The notes: a model not told the origin generated them from the sequence alone. 64,000 nucleotides of DNA from Nitzschia sp. DOCU1 (GCA_951394045.1 OX595992.1:1054001-1118000); one strand, 5' to 3'; positions 39,876 through 51,366 are shown, numbered from the stretch's first letter. A program made the numbers and translations.

Positions 39876-41177
39876 ATGAAGTTCGTTGTTGCCCTTACCG
39901 CCGCCCTTGGCGCCTCTTTCTGCTCGGCATTTGCGCCCGCCCCCGTCGCCTTCAGCCGCTCTGCTGGGTTGAAGATGGCGGAACAGTTCGACCAAGAGCA
40001 ATACATTGCCCAGTCCAAGGAAATGCGATTGAAGCACTTGGAAGAACAAGCCATGTTTGCTCTTAAGATTGCCTGCGAGAACTATGACAATGCCGTTTTC
40101 CCTAATGCTATGATTGCTGGTGACGTTGTTATCACCCACCTTTTGCATCGCATGGGATACCTAAAGGACGGCAAATGCAAAGTCATGGTCGTTGACACCT
40201 TCCACCTTTTCCCCGAGACCATGGAGTTCCTTCGGGAAATTGAGGACTTTTACAACTTCAAGGCCGAGGTGTTTTGCGCCGAAGGCATTCCCGTCGGTGA
40301 CAAGGCTGCCTACGACAAAAAGTATGGTGCCGACCTTTGGAAGGAGAACATTGAGGAATATGACCGAGTCTGCAAGGTCGAACCTTTCCAACGTGGACTT
40401 AAGACTCTTAACACGAACTGCATGATCAATGGCCGAACACGATGGCAAGGATTTGAACGTGCCTGGATCGACCAGTTTGAAAATGCCCCCATCGGTGGAG
40501 GACTTGCCAAGTGCAATCCTATCGCCTACTGGACCCTCGAAGACACTTTCGACTACATCGCCAAGTACAAGGTCCCCCACCACCCTCTGCACGCGAAGGG
40601 ATACCCATCCATCGGCGATGCTAAGGACACCATCCCCATCCCTGAGGATGGCTCTACCCGATTTGTCGACTTTAAGTTCGAGGGAGACAAGACGGCGTGG
40701 CTCGACTATGCTTCGGAGCGTAAGGGACGATTCGTCGGTTTGGCCAATGCCGACGGTTCCACCAAGACCGAGTGTGGTATCCACGTAAACGGTGCCGAGA
40801 GGACTTGGGACCGTGATTTGTGGGTTGCCGGAGAATCCAAGGTGAAGAAACTTGACAGCACTGACGCCGCCCTGGAGGTTAAGAAATCGGGCAAGCCCTC
40901 TGTCATGGTCGTTTACGCTCCTTGGTGCCAATTCTCGCAAAAAATGGAAGATGAATTTGAAAAGTTTGCCTCCGAATATGGCAGCGACATTGATATTTAC
41001 AGCTTCCGAGGAGATGAAGAGCGTGAATTCGTCCAAGCCAACTTGAACACAAAATCGTTCCCCACTGTCAATGTCATCAAGCCCGACGGAACTGCTGTCA
41101 AATACGAGTCTGAAGTTCGCACAGTCGACGCATTCAAGAAGTTCGTGGATGAGACTCTTGCGAAGGAAACTGCTTAA
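39876..41177 (+). CDS. Plastid APS reductase of the APR-B type with thioredoxin-like domain
   Basis: 433 residues, no intron. MKFVVALTAALGASFCSAFAP is a signal peptide with a perfect SAFAP plastid junction. The reductase domain includes DTFHLFPET, GRTRWQGFERA and the catalytic TECGIHVNG box. Plant-type APR carries a Cys-Cys pair that binds a [4Fe-4S] cluster; at the matching place here is VCKVEPF, a single Cys. This fits APR-B, the Fe-S-free APS reductase described from a moss and several algae. The C-terminal thioredoxin-like domain (about 325-430) has VYAPWCQFSQKMEDEF, so the second active-site Cys is Ser. It reduces APS to sulfite in plastid sulfate assimilation. Confidence 0.92.
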   Translation: MKFVVALTAALGASFCSAFAPAPVAFSRSAGLKMAEQFDQEQYIAQSKEMRLKHLEEQAMFALKIACENYDNAVFPNAMIAGDVVITHLLHRMGYLKDGKCKVMVVDTFHLFPETMEFLREIEDFYNFKAEVFCAEGIPVGDKAAYDKKYGADLWKENIEEYDRVCKVEPFQRGLKTLNTNCMINGRTRWQGFERAWIDQFENAPIGGGLAKCNPIAYWTLEDTFDYIAKYKVPHHPLHAKGYPSIGDAKDTIPIPEDGSTRFVDFKFEGDKTAWLDYASERKGRFVGLANADGSTKTECGIHVNGAERTWDRDLWVAGESKVKKLDSTDAALEVKKSGKPSVMVVYAPWCQFSQKMEDEFEKFASEYGSDIDIYSFRGDEEREFVQANLNTKSFPTVNVIKPDGTAVKYESEVRTVDAFKKFVDETLAKETA

Positions 41178-41235
41178 GTACCTGTTCTTATTCAATATTT
41201 CTTTACTCTAGTAGAACCTATTTGCATACGTAAAT

Positions 41236-42990
41236 TTACTTTGCGGGTTCTACGTTTCCATCTGCCGGTAGAAACTTTTGATAGGTTCTCATGGTCAAAG
41301 ATCCCAACGGAGAATCTTTTTCCATTCCGTACCTACAGGCTTCGTAGGCGATCAAGGCACTTTCCAAGCAGGTAAGTGTATTCGCAATGAGTTTGGGGCA
41401 ACTTCTCGTTCTCGCAAAAGTCTCGGCCATTCCCAAGAGCTGGCGCCCTATGCCTTGACCACGGAAATCCTGGTGTACAGCCAGCCGAAAGACCTCTAGG
41501 GTATTGGGGTCATCCTTGCGTTCACAACGTCGTAGACCGACACACCCAACGACTTCTCTTTGGGTGTTTGTGCTGCTATTGGGATAGCGCACCGCCACAA
41601 AGAAACATCCTTGCTGACTTTTGTACCGGGCCGTGATTTCGGACTCAGTCGGATCAATCTTTCCTTCCGACGACGATATAGCGAATTCGTTGTTCATGAT
41701 CCGGTTTACCATTTTCCGAATGGCAGGATAGGTATCAAACAAGTGTGCATAGGTACCACGAAAGATATCTGTCACTGCTTTCTCATCTTTTTCCTCCATT
41801 ACGGTGTAGGCAATGTTATTTTTCAACACTGGTGGAATTTCGGACGCCGCAAAGCAAGAGGGACACATGAGCCTCAATAATACCCCATCAGAACCGTCCG
41901 AAAAGGCCGTGCAGACAATGTAGGATTGAAGATGTAACACCAGGCCCGCGTGTTCATCAAAGACCTCTGGTATTCGAAATTCCGACCCTTTCGTCGCATG
42001 GGCGGCAGCCGTTCCAAGGGAAACCGCGTTTACTCTTGCAAACCCAGCTCGCTGAAAGCGCTCTTCCACAGATGTCACAGTTGCACCGATTGAGTAAAAT
42101 GAATTTTCTTCATTGGACTCTTCTTCAGGAATGTCCTTCTTGGAGGTACTTGATTTTCCTCGTTCCATCTTGTTCAAGAAAAGCCGGCAATAGTCTCTCC
42201 TGTACCCCTGAAGCACCGAAATGATACTACACCTATCAGATTCCATTTCATCGTAACCAAGGGGTTCCAGTGTCATTATGGCGTTGTCAGCGCGGGTTCC
42301 AAGTAATATGGCGCACCATTTCAACAGCTGATCCGTTTTGTCTGGCGGCAAGTAGGCCATCACCAACTCGGAAACGATCAAAGTCGGTGCCACAGATGGG
42401 TCTGAAATGACTCCACGCTCAATTAGCTGATCCAAGGCGGAAATGTTTCTCAAATCAACAGGAGCCAGATAGTAATCCGGAGTGGATGCCTGCTGAGTTG
42501 ACCTTGCTATCCGACCGATCAACGTCTCCTCTGCGTTGTTGACGTCAAAACCCTCCATTTCAACCACCAGGCCTTTGGCAACCAAGAAATCTTTCTTGGT
42601 CTTGCAAACACTTGGCATGTCCAACTCAACAATTCGAATTTGACCATTTGTTTTGGGCAGTGAATGTGCCCACAATCCAATAATGTCGACACCACATCCT
42701 AAAAAGACAATCTGTAGCGTTTCCTGTGGATGGGCATGCTGATGAAATTGAACAAAGCCGTCGATTGCCTGAGAGACTGCCAAGACTCGTACGGAATATC
42801 CAGCGTTGACCAAGGGCGTTTGTCGGCGTAGCTTCCAATCACTGGTCGCTCGCTGGAGAAGATCTCGATAATGCTCTTCATTCCGCACTACCAAAGGTGA
42901 GTAACCCAGCGAGAGAGCCGACTGCTTCGCCTGCAAGGAATCAAAGGCTGTCTTGGCAACAGGAGACGACTGGTTCAGTGATAAAGACAT
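41236..42990 (-). CDS. Leucine carboxyl methyltransferase-GNAT acetyltransferase fusion
   Basis: 584 residues from the ATG at 42990, no intron. Residues ~1-350 are an LCM/PPM1 S-adenosylmethionine methyltransferase: RRQTPLVNAGYSVRV, the SAM loop VFLGCGVDIIGLW, acidic IVELDMP, SELVMAYLP and a late ERFQRAGFARVNAVSL. Members methylate the C-terminal Leu of PP2A (LCMT1) or act in wybutosine synthesis (LCMT2); this one is not clearly either. Residues ~400-575 are a GNAT N-acetyltransferase with VVGCVGLRRCE and the acetyl-CoA loop FRLAVHQDFRGQGIGRQLLG. Two catalytic domains in one chain are unusual for LCM enzymes. It ends 58 bp from the convergent APS reductase. Confidence 0.85.
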   Translation of the reverse strand: MSLSLNQSSPVAKTAFDSLQAKQSALSLGYSPLVVRNEEHYRDLLQRATSDWKLRRQTPLVNAGYSVRVLAVSQAIDGFVQFHQHAHPQETLQIVFLGCGVDIIGLWAHSLPKTNGQIRIVELDMPSVCKTKKDFLVAKGLVVEMEGFDVNNAEETLIGRIARSTQQASTPDYYLAPVDLRNISALDQLIERGVISDPSVAPTLIVSELVMAYLPPDKTDQLLKWCAILLGTRADNAIMTLEPLGYDEMESDRCSIISVLQGYRRDYCRLFLNKMERGKSSTSKKDIPEEESNEENSFYSIGATVTSVEERFQRAGFARVNAVSLGTAAAHATKGSEFRIPEVFDEHAGLVLHLQSYIVCTAFSDGSDGVLLRLMCPSCFAASEIPPVLKNNIAYTVMEEKDEKAVTDIFRGTYAHLFDTYPAIRKMVNRIMNNEFAISSSEGKIDPTESEITARYKSQQGCFFVAVRYPNSSTNTQREVVGCVGLRRCERKDDPNTLEVFRLAVHQDFRGQGIGRQLLGMAETFARTRSCPKLIANTLTCLESALIAYEACRYGMEKDSPLGSLTMRTYQKFLPADGNVEPAK

Positions 42991-43408
42991 CCAAGGCCCC
43001 ACACACCTGCGATTACGTCATGGGCAACGCTTGCAAGAACGCAAGGGTCGTAAATGTTTGTGGTCGGGGAGTGTGAGAAACATTGTGAGAATGATGAGTG
43101 AGGTATCAAGAGCGAAATGAGAGGACGATGAGAGATGAGAGAAAGGATCGCATCGACACCCGGATGTATGCGACACTTAGAGTATCTTTGACTAGACGGA
43201 CTAAAATGACTACCGATAGCGAGCGGAAGATTTTAGCCAAAAAGTAGCCAACGAACGCTGCTTCTCACCGTCGGAATCATTGGATTCTTTGGTAGCCTGA
43301 CTGGGGAAGTGGCACTATTACATAGCTAGTCCATAAAATACACCAATTTAACATCGACGGTTATGCACGAAATTGTAGTACGTGTAGTGTACTAATTGAT
43401 TTCAAATT
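42991..43408. other. Intergenic stretch
   Basis: 418 bp between the LCM-GNAT start and the BUD32 stop (both minus). It contains a purine-rich GAGAATGATGAGTGAGG-type run on the plus strand near 43085-43150, and no ORF of note. Confidence 0.5.
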
Positions 43409-44278
43409 CTATCCAAAGCACTCTCGCTTCCGACCGCGCTGTCTAACTTGTTCAAGACGTTTCAAAGTCGATTGTTGGTTAGGCTTTGTTGATTTATTGG
43501 GATCATCGCTCGTTATCGTCGTGTAACTCCCAAGAACCATATCCAGAAAGTTATCGGGCAAATCCGGGTGTGTCGACTCCAAGGCGCGTTCCAGAACGTA
43601 AAGATCTACCGCTTGCTCCTCGGCACTCGAAGTGGATTTTGCAAGGCCAAAGTCAATCATGACAAGACGAAAGGATTCTTCTGAAGATTCGGCATCACCT
43701 TGCAACACCAGCATATTGGACGTCGTCAGATCCCCATGGACGATCCCCATGTTATGTAGCTTTCCAATCACTTCACCCATCATCCTTGCAAGATCTTCAA
43801 AGGAAATCTTTGACTGATTGTCTTTGTCAAGTAGGTAGGACTTGAGGCTTGGACCATCCACATATTCTATGTAAAGAAGTGGCGCCTCGACGCGAACCAC
43901 TGATGGGACACGAATGTCTGATTTGTTGGCGCACTTCTCCAACACTCTAGCCTCCGAGCGACAACGACTCTTTGTCAACTTCTCATCCAGATCGGGATGC
44001 CGGTAGGCCTTTGAGAAGCGTTCCTTGCAAATGATGGTTTTTTTACCACCTGTAGTGTCGACGTCCATGCCGGATGCGGTCAGTTTCCAGACTCGCGCTT
44101 CGGCGCCTTGACTTAGCAGCGTCCATTCGGCCCGCGGGGCGGGACGAAAACCCTGAGCATTTATTGTACCATTCGTCTCTGACATGTTCTCAAGAGGTTG
44201 ATGAGGCGGATACGAAGCTGTAGGGGTGCGATGATGAGCGCCATCCGTTTCTTCATCATCTTGCACGTGTACCGCCAT
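43409..44278 (-). CDS. BUD32: KEOPS complex kinase/ATPase Bud32 (PRPK)
   Basis: 289 residues, no intron. After a ~50-residue polar N-terminus the small atypical kinase begins: LLSQGAEARVWKL (glycine loop replaced by QGAEA, diagnostic of Bud32), ICKERFSKAYRHPDLDEKL, R-RSEARVLEKC, YIEYVDGPSLKSYLL, GIVHGDLTTSNML (catalytic loop), VMIDFGLAKSTSS, EEQAVDLYVLERALESTHPD and a C-terminal RQRGRKRECFG. All the usual Bud32 motifs are present. In the KEOPS complex it stimulates Kae1 to make t6A at position 37 of ANN-decoding tRNAs. It is divergent from the uridine kinase gene, only 135 bp away. Confidence 0.95.
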   Translation of the reverse strand: MAVHVQDDEETDGAHHRTPTASYPPHQPLENMSETNGTINAQGFRPAPRAEWTLLSQGAEARVWKLTASGMDVDTTGGKKTIICKERFSKAYRHPDLDEKLTKSRCRSEARVLEKCANKSDIRVPSVVRVEAPLLYIEYVDGPSLKSYLLDKDNQSKISFEDLARMMGEVIGKLHNMGIVHGDLTTSNMLVLQGDAESSEESFRLVMIDFGLAKSTSSAEEQAVDLYVLERALESTHPDLPDNFLDMVLGSYTTITSDDPNKSTKPNQQSTLKRLEQVRQRGRKRECFG

Positions 44279-44413
44279 GGTCGTCTCATCGGCGTGAAGA
44301 TTTATGCTTCACAAAGCCCTTTTTTGGCGGGAACTCTCGCCCCCTTTTGCATTCTTCCCCTTTAAATAGAGTCTGACAGGTCGAACATCAATCGACGACT
44401 GACGATTGCGACC
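44279..44413. promoter_or_regulatory. Short bidirectional promoter region between BUD32 and the uridine kinase
   Basis: Only 135 bp separate the two divergent start codons, so both 5' UTRs and core promoters must lie here. It contains TTTAAATAGAG near 44360-44373, a possible TATA-like element for the kinase, but I cannot confirm it. Confidence 0.55.
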
Positions 44414-45389
<976 letters not shown>

Positions 45390-45455
45390 CGAAGATTGGT
45401 ATATTCGTTCAACCCTAGTTGTGACATTCTAGCTTTCGGCAGATCGGATTTCGAT

Positions 45456-46219
45456 TCATTCTATCCTCCGTTTGGAAGAGTTTGCACGGAGAAATCGTTT
45501 GCGAAGGTCAAGCAAGGAGTAAATGGCCCCAAATGGATACTTCTCGCCACGACCATCGGGCAATTGTCGCTCGATTTCGTTCATGTCAATTGTCATGTAC
45601 TGCGATAGATTTGTCTTTTCGGATGGCAGAATGCAAGAATACAAAGGAGGAGGAGCATTCCACTGCTGCTTTTCCTTGTCATACATGTGGCTTCTGTCGG
45701 AACAAAAGTTGTCTACAAAAACCTGGGCATCGACAACCCTGCGGATAGAAAGAAATGAATCATCAGAACCAGACACCTGAAGCGACAACACCTAAACAAG
45801 AATACCTACCGAAAGTAAGGCAAATATTCATCTGGCCATTGAATCTCCGTCGGGAAAACACTCGACAGATAAGTCTCGAGCCCGCAGGGATACGGAAGGT
45901 GACTGTCCATGTCAAGCACTTGAGCTGCCGGCTTATCCTTTTCAGAGTAAGAGATCAAAATCACATGATAATCCCAATAGCACGGCTTCGAAGGGTCTTT
46001 GACTGCTAACTGATGGAACATTGGCACACATTGCATAGGATTTGAAAGGAAGACGACGTAGTACTCCTTGCTGGAACTCTTCGTTTTTCCGTTAAGCATT
46101 CGGTATGCTAATCTCCATACATTTTCTTCGCAATAGCATGGTACACGCAGGCTCTGATCGGATGGGGCGTCGAGTGCAGTTTTCGCCGCGGAATCATCAT
46201 TGGCCGTCGCATGTTCCAT
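45456..46219 (-). CDS. NTAQ1: Protein N-terminal glutamine amidohydrolase
   Basis: Exons 46219-45810 and 45738-45456 (71-nt intron) give 230 residues. PCYCEENVWRL carries the catalytic Cys, CYWDYHVILIS gives the family name WDYHV and the catalytic His, and VLDMDSHLPYPCGL holds the Asp. YFRVV, created by the splice, continues to NFCSDRSHM and the C-terminal APPPLYSCI element. The size matches animal NTAQ1 (about 205). It deamidates an N-terminal Gln to Glu, the first step of the Gln branch of the Arg/N-degron pathway in cytosol or nucleus. Confidence 0.94.
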
Positions 46220-46907
46220 TGGCGGACTGATGGTGATTCAAGAATCAGAGAGATCTACCGACACTTGCACAGGGTAAGGACACACACTTTGCTTGGTTTT
46301 CGGATCGATTCTTTCGGCTCCAAAGTACAAACAGATCTCCGATGCTTCCTATCCGGCAGCGTTATGCCTCAAACAAGCCTCCAGAGTGTCTTTTCGATGT
46401 TGTTCTGCGGAAACAATGGACGGGATTGTTTGGTGGTGGCAAAAGTCAACTTTGTCACGTTCTTTTTGTGTTGGAAAATGACCCTGTCGACGTCATCAGC
46501 GACAGTCCATTTAGTCGTATATCATATCGTTGTGCATGATGCATGCATGCGCGAGCGCGGGCAAAACTGATGGATCGAACAAGTCGACTTTAGACTCAAG
46601 CGAGCGCACATCGCGCAAAATTCTTTTCACGGGACTTGGCCGCAGAGTGCGACATACCGCACGACACGCGGAGTTCTGGTAGCAAATTCTGCAAGCGAGC
46701 GCTTTGGTTCGTTGGGCCTCGCAATTTTTCGTAGGAAAGGCTTGCTCGTCGCCGGCGACGGTGAAACCCGCCAGCAGTCATGATGGGAGCAAACCTGCGG
46801 AATCGCCATCATCGTGTTGTTCGTTGAGCTCAGCAAGTTGAAAACGCAACGAAGACCGAGGCAAGACCCATTATCAGCGCTGTACGGCGCTGCCAACATG
46901 TAATAAA
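46220..46907. promoter_or_regulatory. Divergent promoter region between NTAQ1 and the ATG11-like gene
   Basis: 688 bp. No ORF is supported. Around 46535-46560 is a GCATGATGCATGCATGCGCGAG stretch (alternating purine-pyrimidine). The ATG11-like start has AATAAAATG context. Confidence 0.45.
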
Positions 46908-49649
46908 ATGACATCTTTAACTTCAGTATCATTATCTCAGCCAGTGACTATTCGAGTGCTTGCAGCAAGCACCGGAGTCAGCTATAGAATTTCACTCCAT
47001 CCGTCGGAACTCACGTAAGTTATCATTCATGAATGAATCAAGACAGAAAATTCGATGTTGGTCGTGTGCATGATTTTTGCGTGTTTGAGGCACTTCGAGA
47101 AGCGGTATCAAGTGTGTTTTGACTTCTGTTGATGTGATATGGATGGAATTAATAAAGGTTGATGGTTTGTTATTCTGAACTGGGGGATGCTTCCTTTGTT
47201 TGTTGCCCTCCTCGCGCGGAACATGGCATGTTTCAACAGAAATCCCGTACTTACACATTTCGTACCCACCTCCTTGGACATATAAAGTGTGGCAAATATT
47301 CGAAATCACCTAGCCGCAGCTGTGCCACCTTCCGATCAAATCCTTCTCCTAGGACCGCCGTACAAAGTTCCGAAGGATACCACATTACAATCTGAAGAAA
47401 TCTTAAACTCACTTCGTCTGGGGGATAGAGAAGATGATCCTACTCCGGTAATCGAATCATCGTCCATGTCAGGGGACTCTGAGGAACAATCAAAATCACG
47501 ACGACGACCCATTTTATCAACCACGGAGCGTTCCGGTGCCCGACGTCTCTTCTTGTTCTCAAAACAGGCCCTCTCTGAAAATGCACCGGACCCGCCGCCC
47601 TGCCTTTTGCAGCCCATGGACTTGAATTTACCGAAAGATGCTCCAGGCCCATCTCCACTTAATATGACACAGTCCACAATAGCATCGCAACCACTTCATC
47701 AGGCCTTGTCGGCGTACGAGCGACAATTTATGTTGTACTTATGCCAGGGCAGGGCGCTGGCAGACGGGGCGGACCTGAGGCTTCAAGCGTGCCGCCAGTG
47801 CGTTCAGGAGCAGGCTGTGATGGCTCGAGCTCTACGAGCAGCCGTTTCTAACCTCTCGGATCATTTCAATGGCGCCGCAAGGACACGGGGCGAATTCACT
47901 GCGTTGTTTCAGACGAAAACTGTAGCCCACGCCTCGTTGCTGCAGCGGTTTGAGTCTATTCTGAGTAGCCTGGGAAACATTCCGTTGCACTCATCTCTGG
48001 TCGCCATTGCAAGAGGTTCTGGTCGAATGATGGAGACACTTTTGGATACCGTGCCTGTAGAACGGGAACGAGTGTGGGCTCAGCAATGCCAGATGTCGCA
48101 CGATCGGTTGCTGTCTCTGTTCTCAGAACTGGATTCGGCTTTTAGCAAACTAGGTTCTCCGTCATCTCGGGAAGAGGAGACTAGACAGGATCTACTTGTC
48201 GAGCAAGGGATTCAGAGGTTGGGTGATGAAGTACAGGATGTTGCACAAGCGATTCGAGACCGCCAAGCGAAACGGTTGGAGAAGCTCACGGCTGATCACG
48301 GGACCGTTTTAAAAATAATTATGGATGCGTTCAAATCAGAGACCGAACAAGGGAAAGAGGATGAGGTACAAAAGGCGTTTACCCCGCTTCGACAAATTTC
48401 GAATGACTCGAAGGATGTGGTTCCAGACATGGAAGCAGACGACAAGGTGATGAAAGAGTTCATGCAGAAAGTCGCGGATGCGAAAACGGAGGTCATGAAG
48501 CGGATGAAAGTCAGACTGCGTGAAGTTAGCGTGGCGCAGTCGTCTATCCAAAGGGTTCTTTCCAGTGTCGGCGTCTTGAAGGCGGCCTTGACGCAGCAGG
48601 CAGAGAATATGTTACATTTGGAACACGTTGCGGAGCTATCCAACTCGTATCGCGACTTCCTTTCTGAGCTGCGCCGACGACGTGCCTATGGCCAAGCTGT
48701 GGCATCAAATTCCGCGGCAATGATGGAACGTCTAGCAATTATGAGACATGATGAAGTTCGAGCGAGAGAACGATTTCTTCGAGGTCCAGGGCGACATTTG
48801 ATGCCTCCATTTTTTGAGATGTTTGTTCCCACTCTCGCCACGCCACCGCCGCTTTTCACTCCTCAACTTCCCGCCCTGGTTGAGCTAGACACTCTACCAG
48901 ATGTCGGCCCGGCAGATGTCCCGGATGCTTCGATGCAAGGGGCAAACGATCCTGGAGGTACAAGCAGTGCCTCCTCTCTTACAGCTGACAGCCATCAGGT
49001 CCAGCAAGGCAGGGTTCAACCGGCTTCTGAGGATATGGCCACCGCATCGGCCCAACAAGAGCAGTTGATTGTCAGCGCGGATGAAAATTCAGGAAACGAT
49101 GATGTAATTATGGATCCTGCCACGGGTGCCGACGACGCGGAAAGAAAGACGCTGGCTTATGAAAATGCAATCTTGCGGCAGACTCTAGAACAAATGGGCG
49201 GTAGACCCCCAAAGACATACATCGAGGAGGCTCGCGCCAAAGATGATGCCAGCGAGGAAATCGCTGCTCTGAAAAGGGAGTTGGAGGCGGCCAAGGCTCG
49301 GGCAAAGTCAGCGCAAGAGCTATTGATTGAAGCAAAAAGGGAAAATCCAAAAGAAAGCGACAAGATTAGCCATTCGAGTTTTGAAATTGGCGACGTCGGG
49401 TTGTTTATGCCCACTGGCCGAGGCTCCGGCGGTAAGCGCACGTACTTGGCGTTCCACACCAACTGCCCTCATAGATACCTTTCGACCGACAATATCAAGG
49501 GAAACCCAGACTATGTTTTGGGACGTATTGTCTACCAAGAGGAGTTAGTAGCGGGTGAGACTGGGACGGCTGCTAATCCATACAGTCTCCATGTTGGGAC
49601 GAAGTTTTGGGTGTTGACAGTGGAGGTTTTGACGCCCACCCCACATTGA
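46908..49649 (+). CDS. ATG11/FIP200 (RB1CC1)-like autophagy scaffold
   Basis: Exon 1 (46908-47014, 107 nt) is too short to stand out as an ORF; a 273-nt intron joins it to exon 2 (47288-49649), giving 822 residues. The splice rebuilds a ubiquitin-like N-terminus: TIRVLAASTGVSYRISLHPS, then TVANIRNHLAAAVPPSDQIL and RRLFLFSKQAL, matching the opening of FIP200/ATG11. Residues ~140-530 are a long helical Atg17-like rod, ending in RRRRAYGQA and a RARERFLRGPGRHLMPPFF segment, a signature of this family. A coiled coil follows, and residues ~735-822 form the claw domain: FEIGDVGLFMPTG, YLAFHTNCPHRYLS, DYVLGRIVYQEEL, NPYSLHVGTKFWVLTVEV. It should scaffold the Atg1/ULK kinase and bind cargo receptors through the claw. 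Confidence 0.9.
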
Positions 49650-50068
49650 GTTCCTCAAACATCCGAGGAGCAGAAAGTAAATTAGCATTGCCTGGTATTG
49701 CGGCCCATTAAACACAAGACTACTAGAAACAGAATGGGTGCATGGGGTTGGTTTTCACGATATCATCGTAGAGCAACGTCGCCTGGCAATCTGATCGTAC
49801 GAAGACGCCTAGTAGTGGCAGCGATGAAATATTTCTCAAGCGTACTATTAGTATCGCAAGCCCCTACTCGGGCCCTTGACGCTGTTTTCGCCAATTGCTC
49901 AGTTAGCAGAGACGTAAAAACGAGCTCGTCCCCAAGTCGGGTTTGGGGGTAGGAGTAGTAGGCCTACACCTACTACATCGACCAGCTTTCAAGGTGGACG
50001 GGCAGTTAGGGGTGGATGATGGTCGGTAGCATCGGTGGTGCAGGAAGCTTCGATTGAATCATCCAAAA
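49650..50068. other. Convergent intergenic stretch
   Basis: 419 bp between the ATG11-like stop and the glycosyltransferase stop. A palindromic GTAGTAGG-CCTACA-CCTACTAC hairpin lies near 49956-49977. Nothing coding is supported. Confidence 0.5.
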
Positions 50069-51366
50069 TCAAGCGAGATCCGGGTAAAGGTAACGAATCC
50101 CAAAATTGTTGAACCGATCGAACTGATGAACAACGCGAGACCGCTCTCCATTAAAATCCAAGAAGAAGCCTTTGTGATCGGTCAGATCATAATGGGCTGA
50201 TATCCAGGTCGACTTGGTCTCACCAAAATATCCAGGCAATGAAAACTTGGCTTTTTTCTTGAACTCAACCAGAAACTCGTTGTACTTGATAGCAATGGCT
50301 CCGACCGTATTGACGATTCCTTCCCGTGGATTAAGAACTTGGGGGTTCAAATGGTCTAGGCCCCCGGAGTGGTAGAGATAGTTCAGGACAGCCTGGTCTC
50401 CTCCATGCCATGTCTGATTGTAGCAGTCAGCATTCGACTGCCACTCAAGCATCTCATGATATAAGGCTGTCATGTACTGAATCATGGCATCTCGTGTTCC
50501 GATCGTAGTTCCCGAACATATCATGCTCATGCGGTCAGTCAATTTGAAGTGGGGACGACAAATTTCAAGGCGCCCACGCACAAATCTGTTTGATGCTTTA
50601 ATGAAACGAGGATGTTCCGCAAAGAGTTGCAAACCCGTGATTTCCGGGGCACCATCACCAACAGGATCTCTCTGGAAGAAAACGTCGCGATAGTCGGTAG
50701 CAAGAACCGGGCCAGTACACTGTTTGCAAGCCTGGATGGCGTCTCGGAGAAAGGGAAATCGACTCCACCGGACCTTGATTTCGGGATAAGGATGAATGCA
50801 GGTATTTCCTTCTTGTTGCTTTATTTTGTTTAGAAAACCGGGGAATCTTGTAATGTTAGTTTTGCACTCGACGTATTTGAACTTTAACACGGTCACATTC
50901 ATAGAAAATAGGAATGCTTCCACCTCTGGCGAAGGATCTGGTTCCATGGCTACCATTCTGGGAGAGCGGGAAGAAAAGAGTAAGAAGATATCATCACAAC
51001 ATCAAGGAGTAAACGTCCCCGCAGTCACACTTACATTGTTCCAGAGAATCCTGTCCTTCGGAGACTTCCGACAAACATTCGATGAGCTTTCAGGTCGTAG
51101 CCTCGAGCCATAGCGACAACAGTGGCATCGCTGCTGTCATAGCGACGAGCTGGTTTTTCTAGGCAAGAAGTCTCAGATGAACTCGGTACCTTTCCATTGT
51201 TATGAAGAGGAGGCGTCCATGCAACCGATTGGTCCAGGGAGACCGTGGTACTCGTCGTGCTAAAACAAGTAAAAAGAAGCCTCGCCTGTAGGAGGAAGCC
51301 AAGGAAGGCTGCGCCCAACAGGAACCCCACTATCAAATCTTTGCACCTTTTTTTAGTTGCGTCCAT
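50069..51366 (-). CDS. Type II membrane glycosyltransferase-like protein
   Basis: Exons 51366-51035 and 50957-50069 (77-nt intron) give 406 residues. MDATKKRCKDLIVGFLLGAAFLGFLLQARLL is a short cytosolic tail plus signal anchor, as in Golgi enzymes. The luminal part begins near 80 with VVAMARGYDLKAHRMFVGSL-RTGFSGTIMV, then a second half with VLATDYRDVFFQRDP, whose D-x-x-D following a hydrophobic strand resembles the metal-binding motif of GT-A enzymes. CSGTTIGTRDAMIQYM, GGDQAVLNYLYH and HQFDRF follow, all typical of this nucleotide-diphospho-sugar transferase group. The sugar and acceptor are unknown. The start at 51366 is preferred over the in-frame 51468, which would bury the anchor. Confidence 0.8.

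Noticed and set aside
40161..41195. 344-codon open frame on the minus strand opposite the APS reductase
   Set aside because: Exact shadow of a strongly supported gene; long antisense frames are common over codon-biased genes, and it shows no domain.
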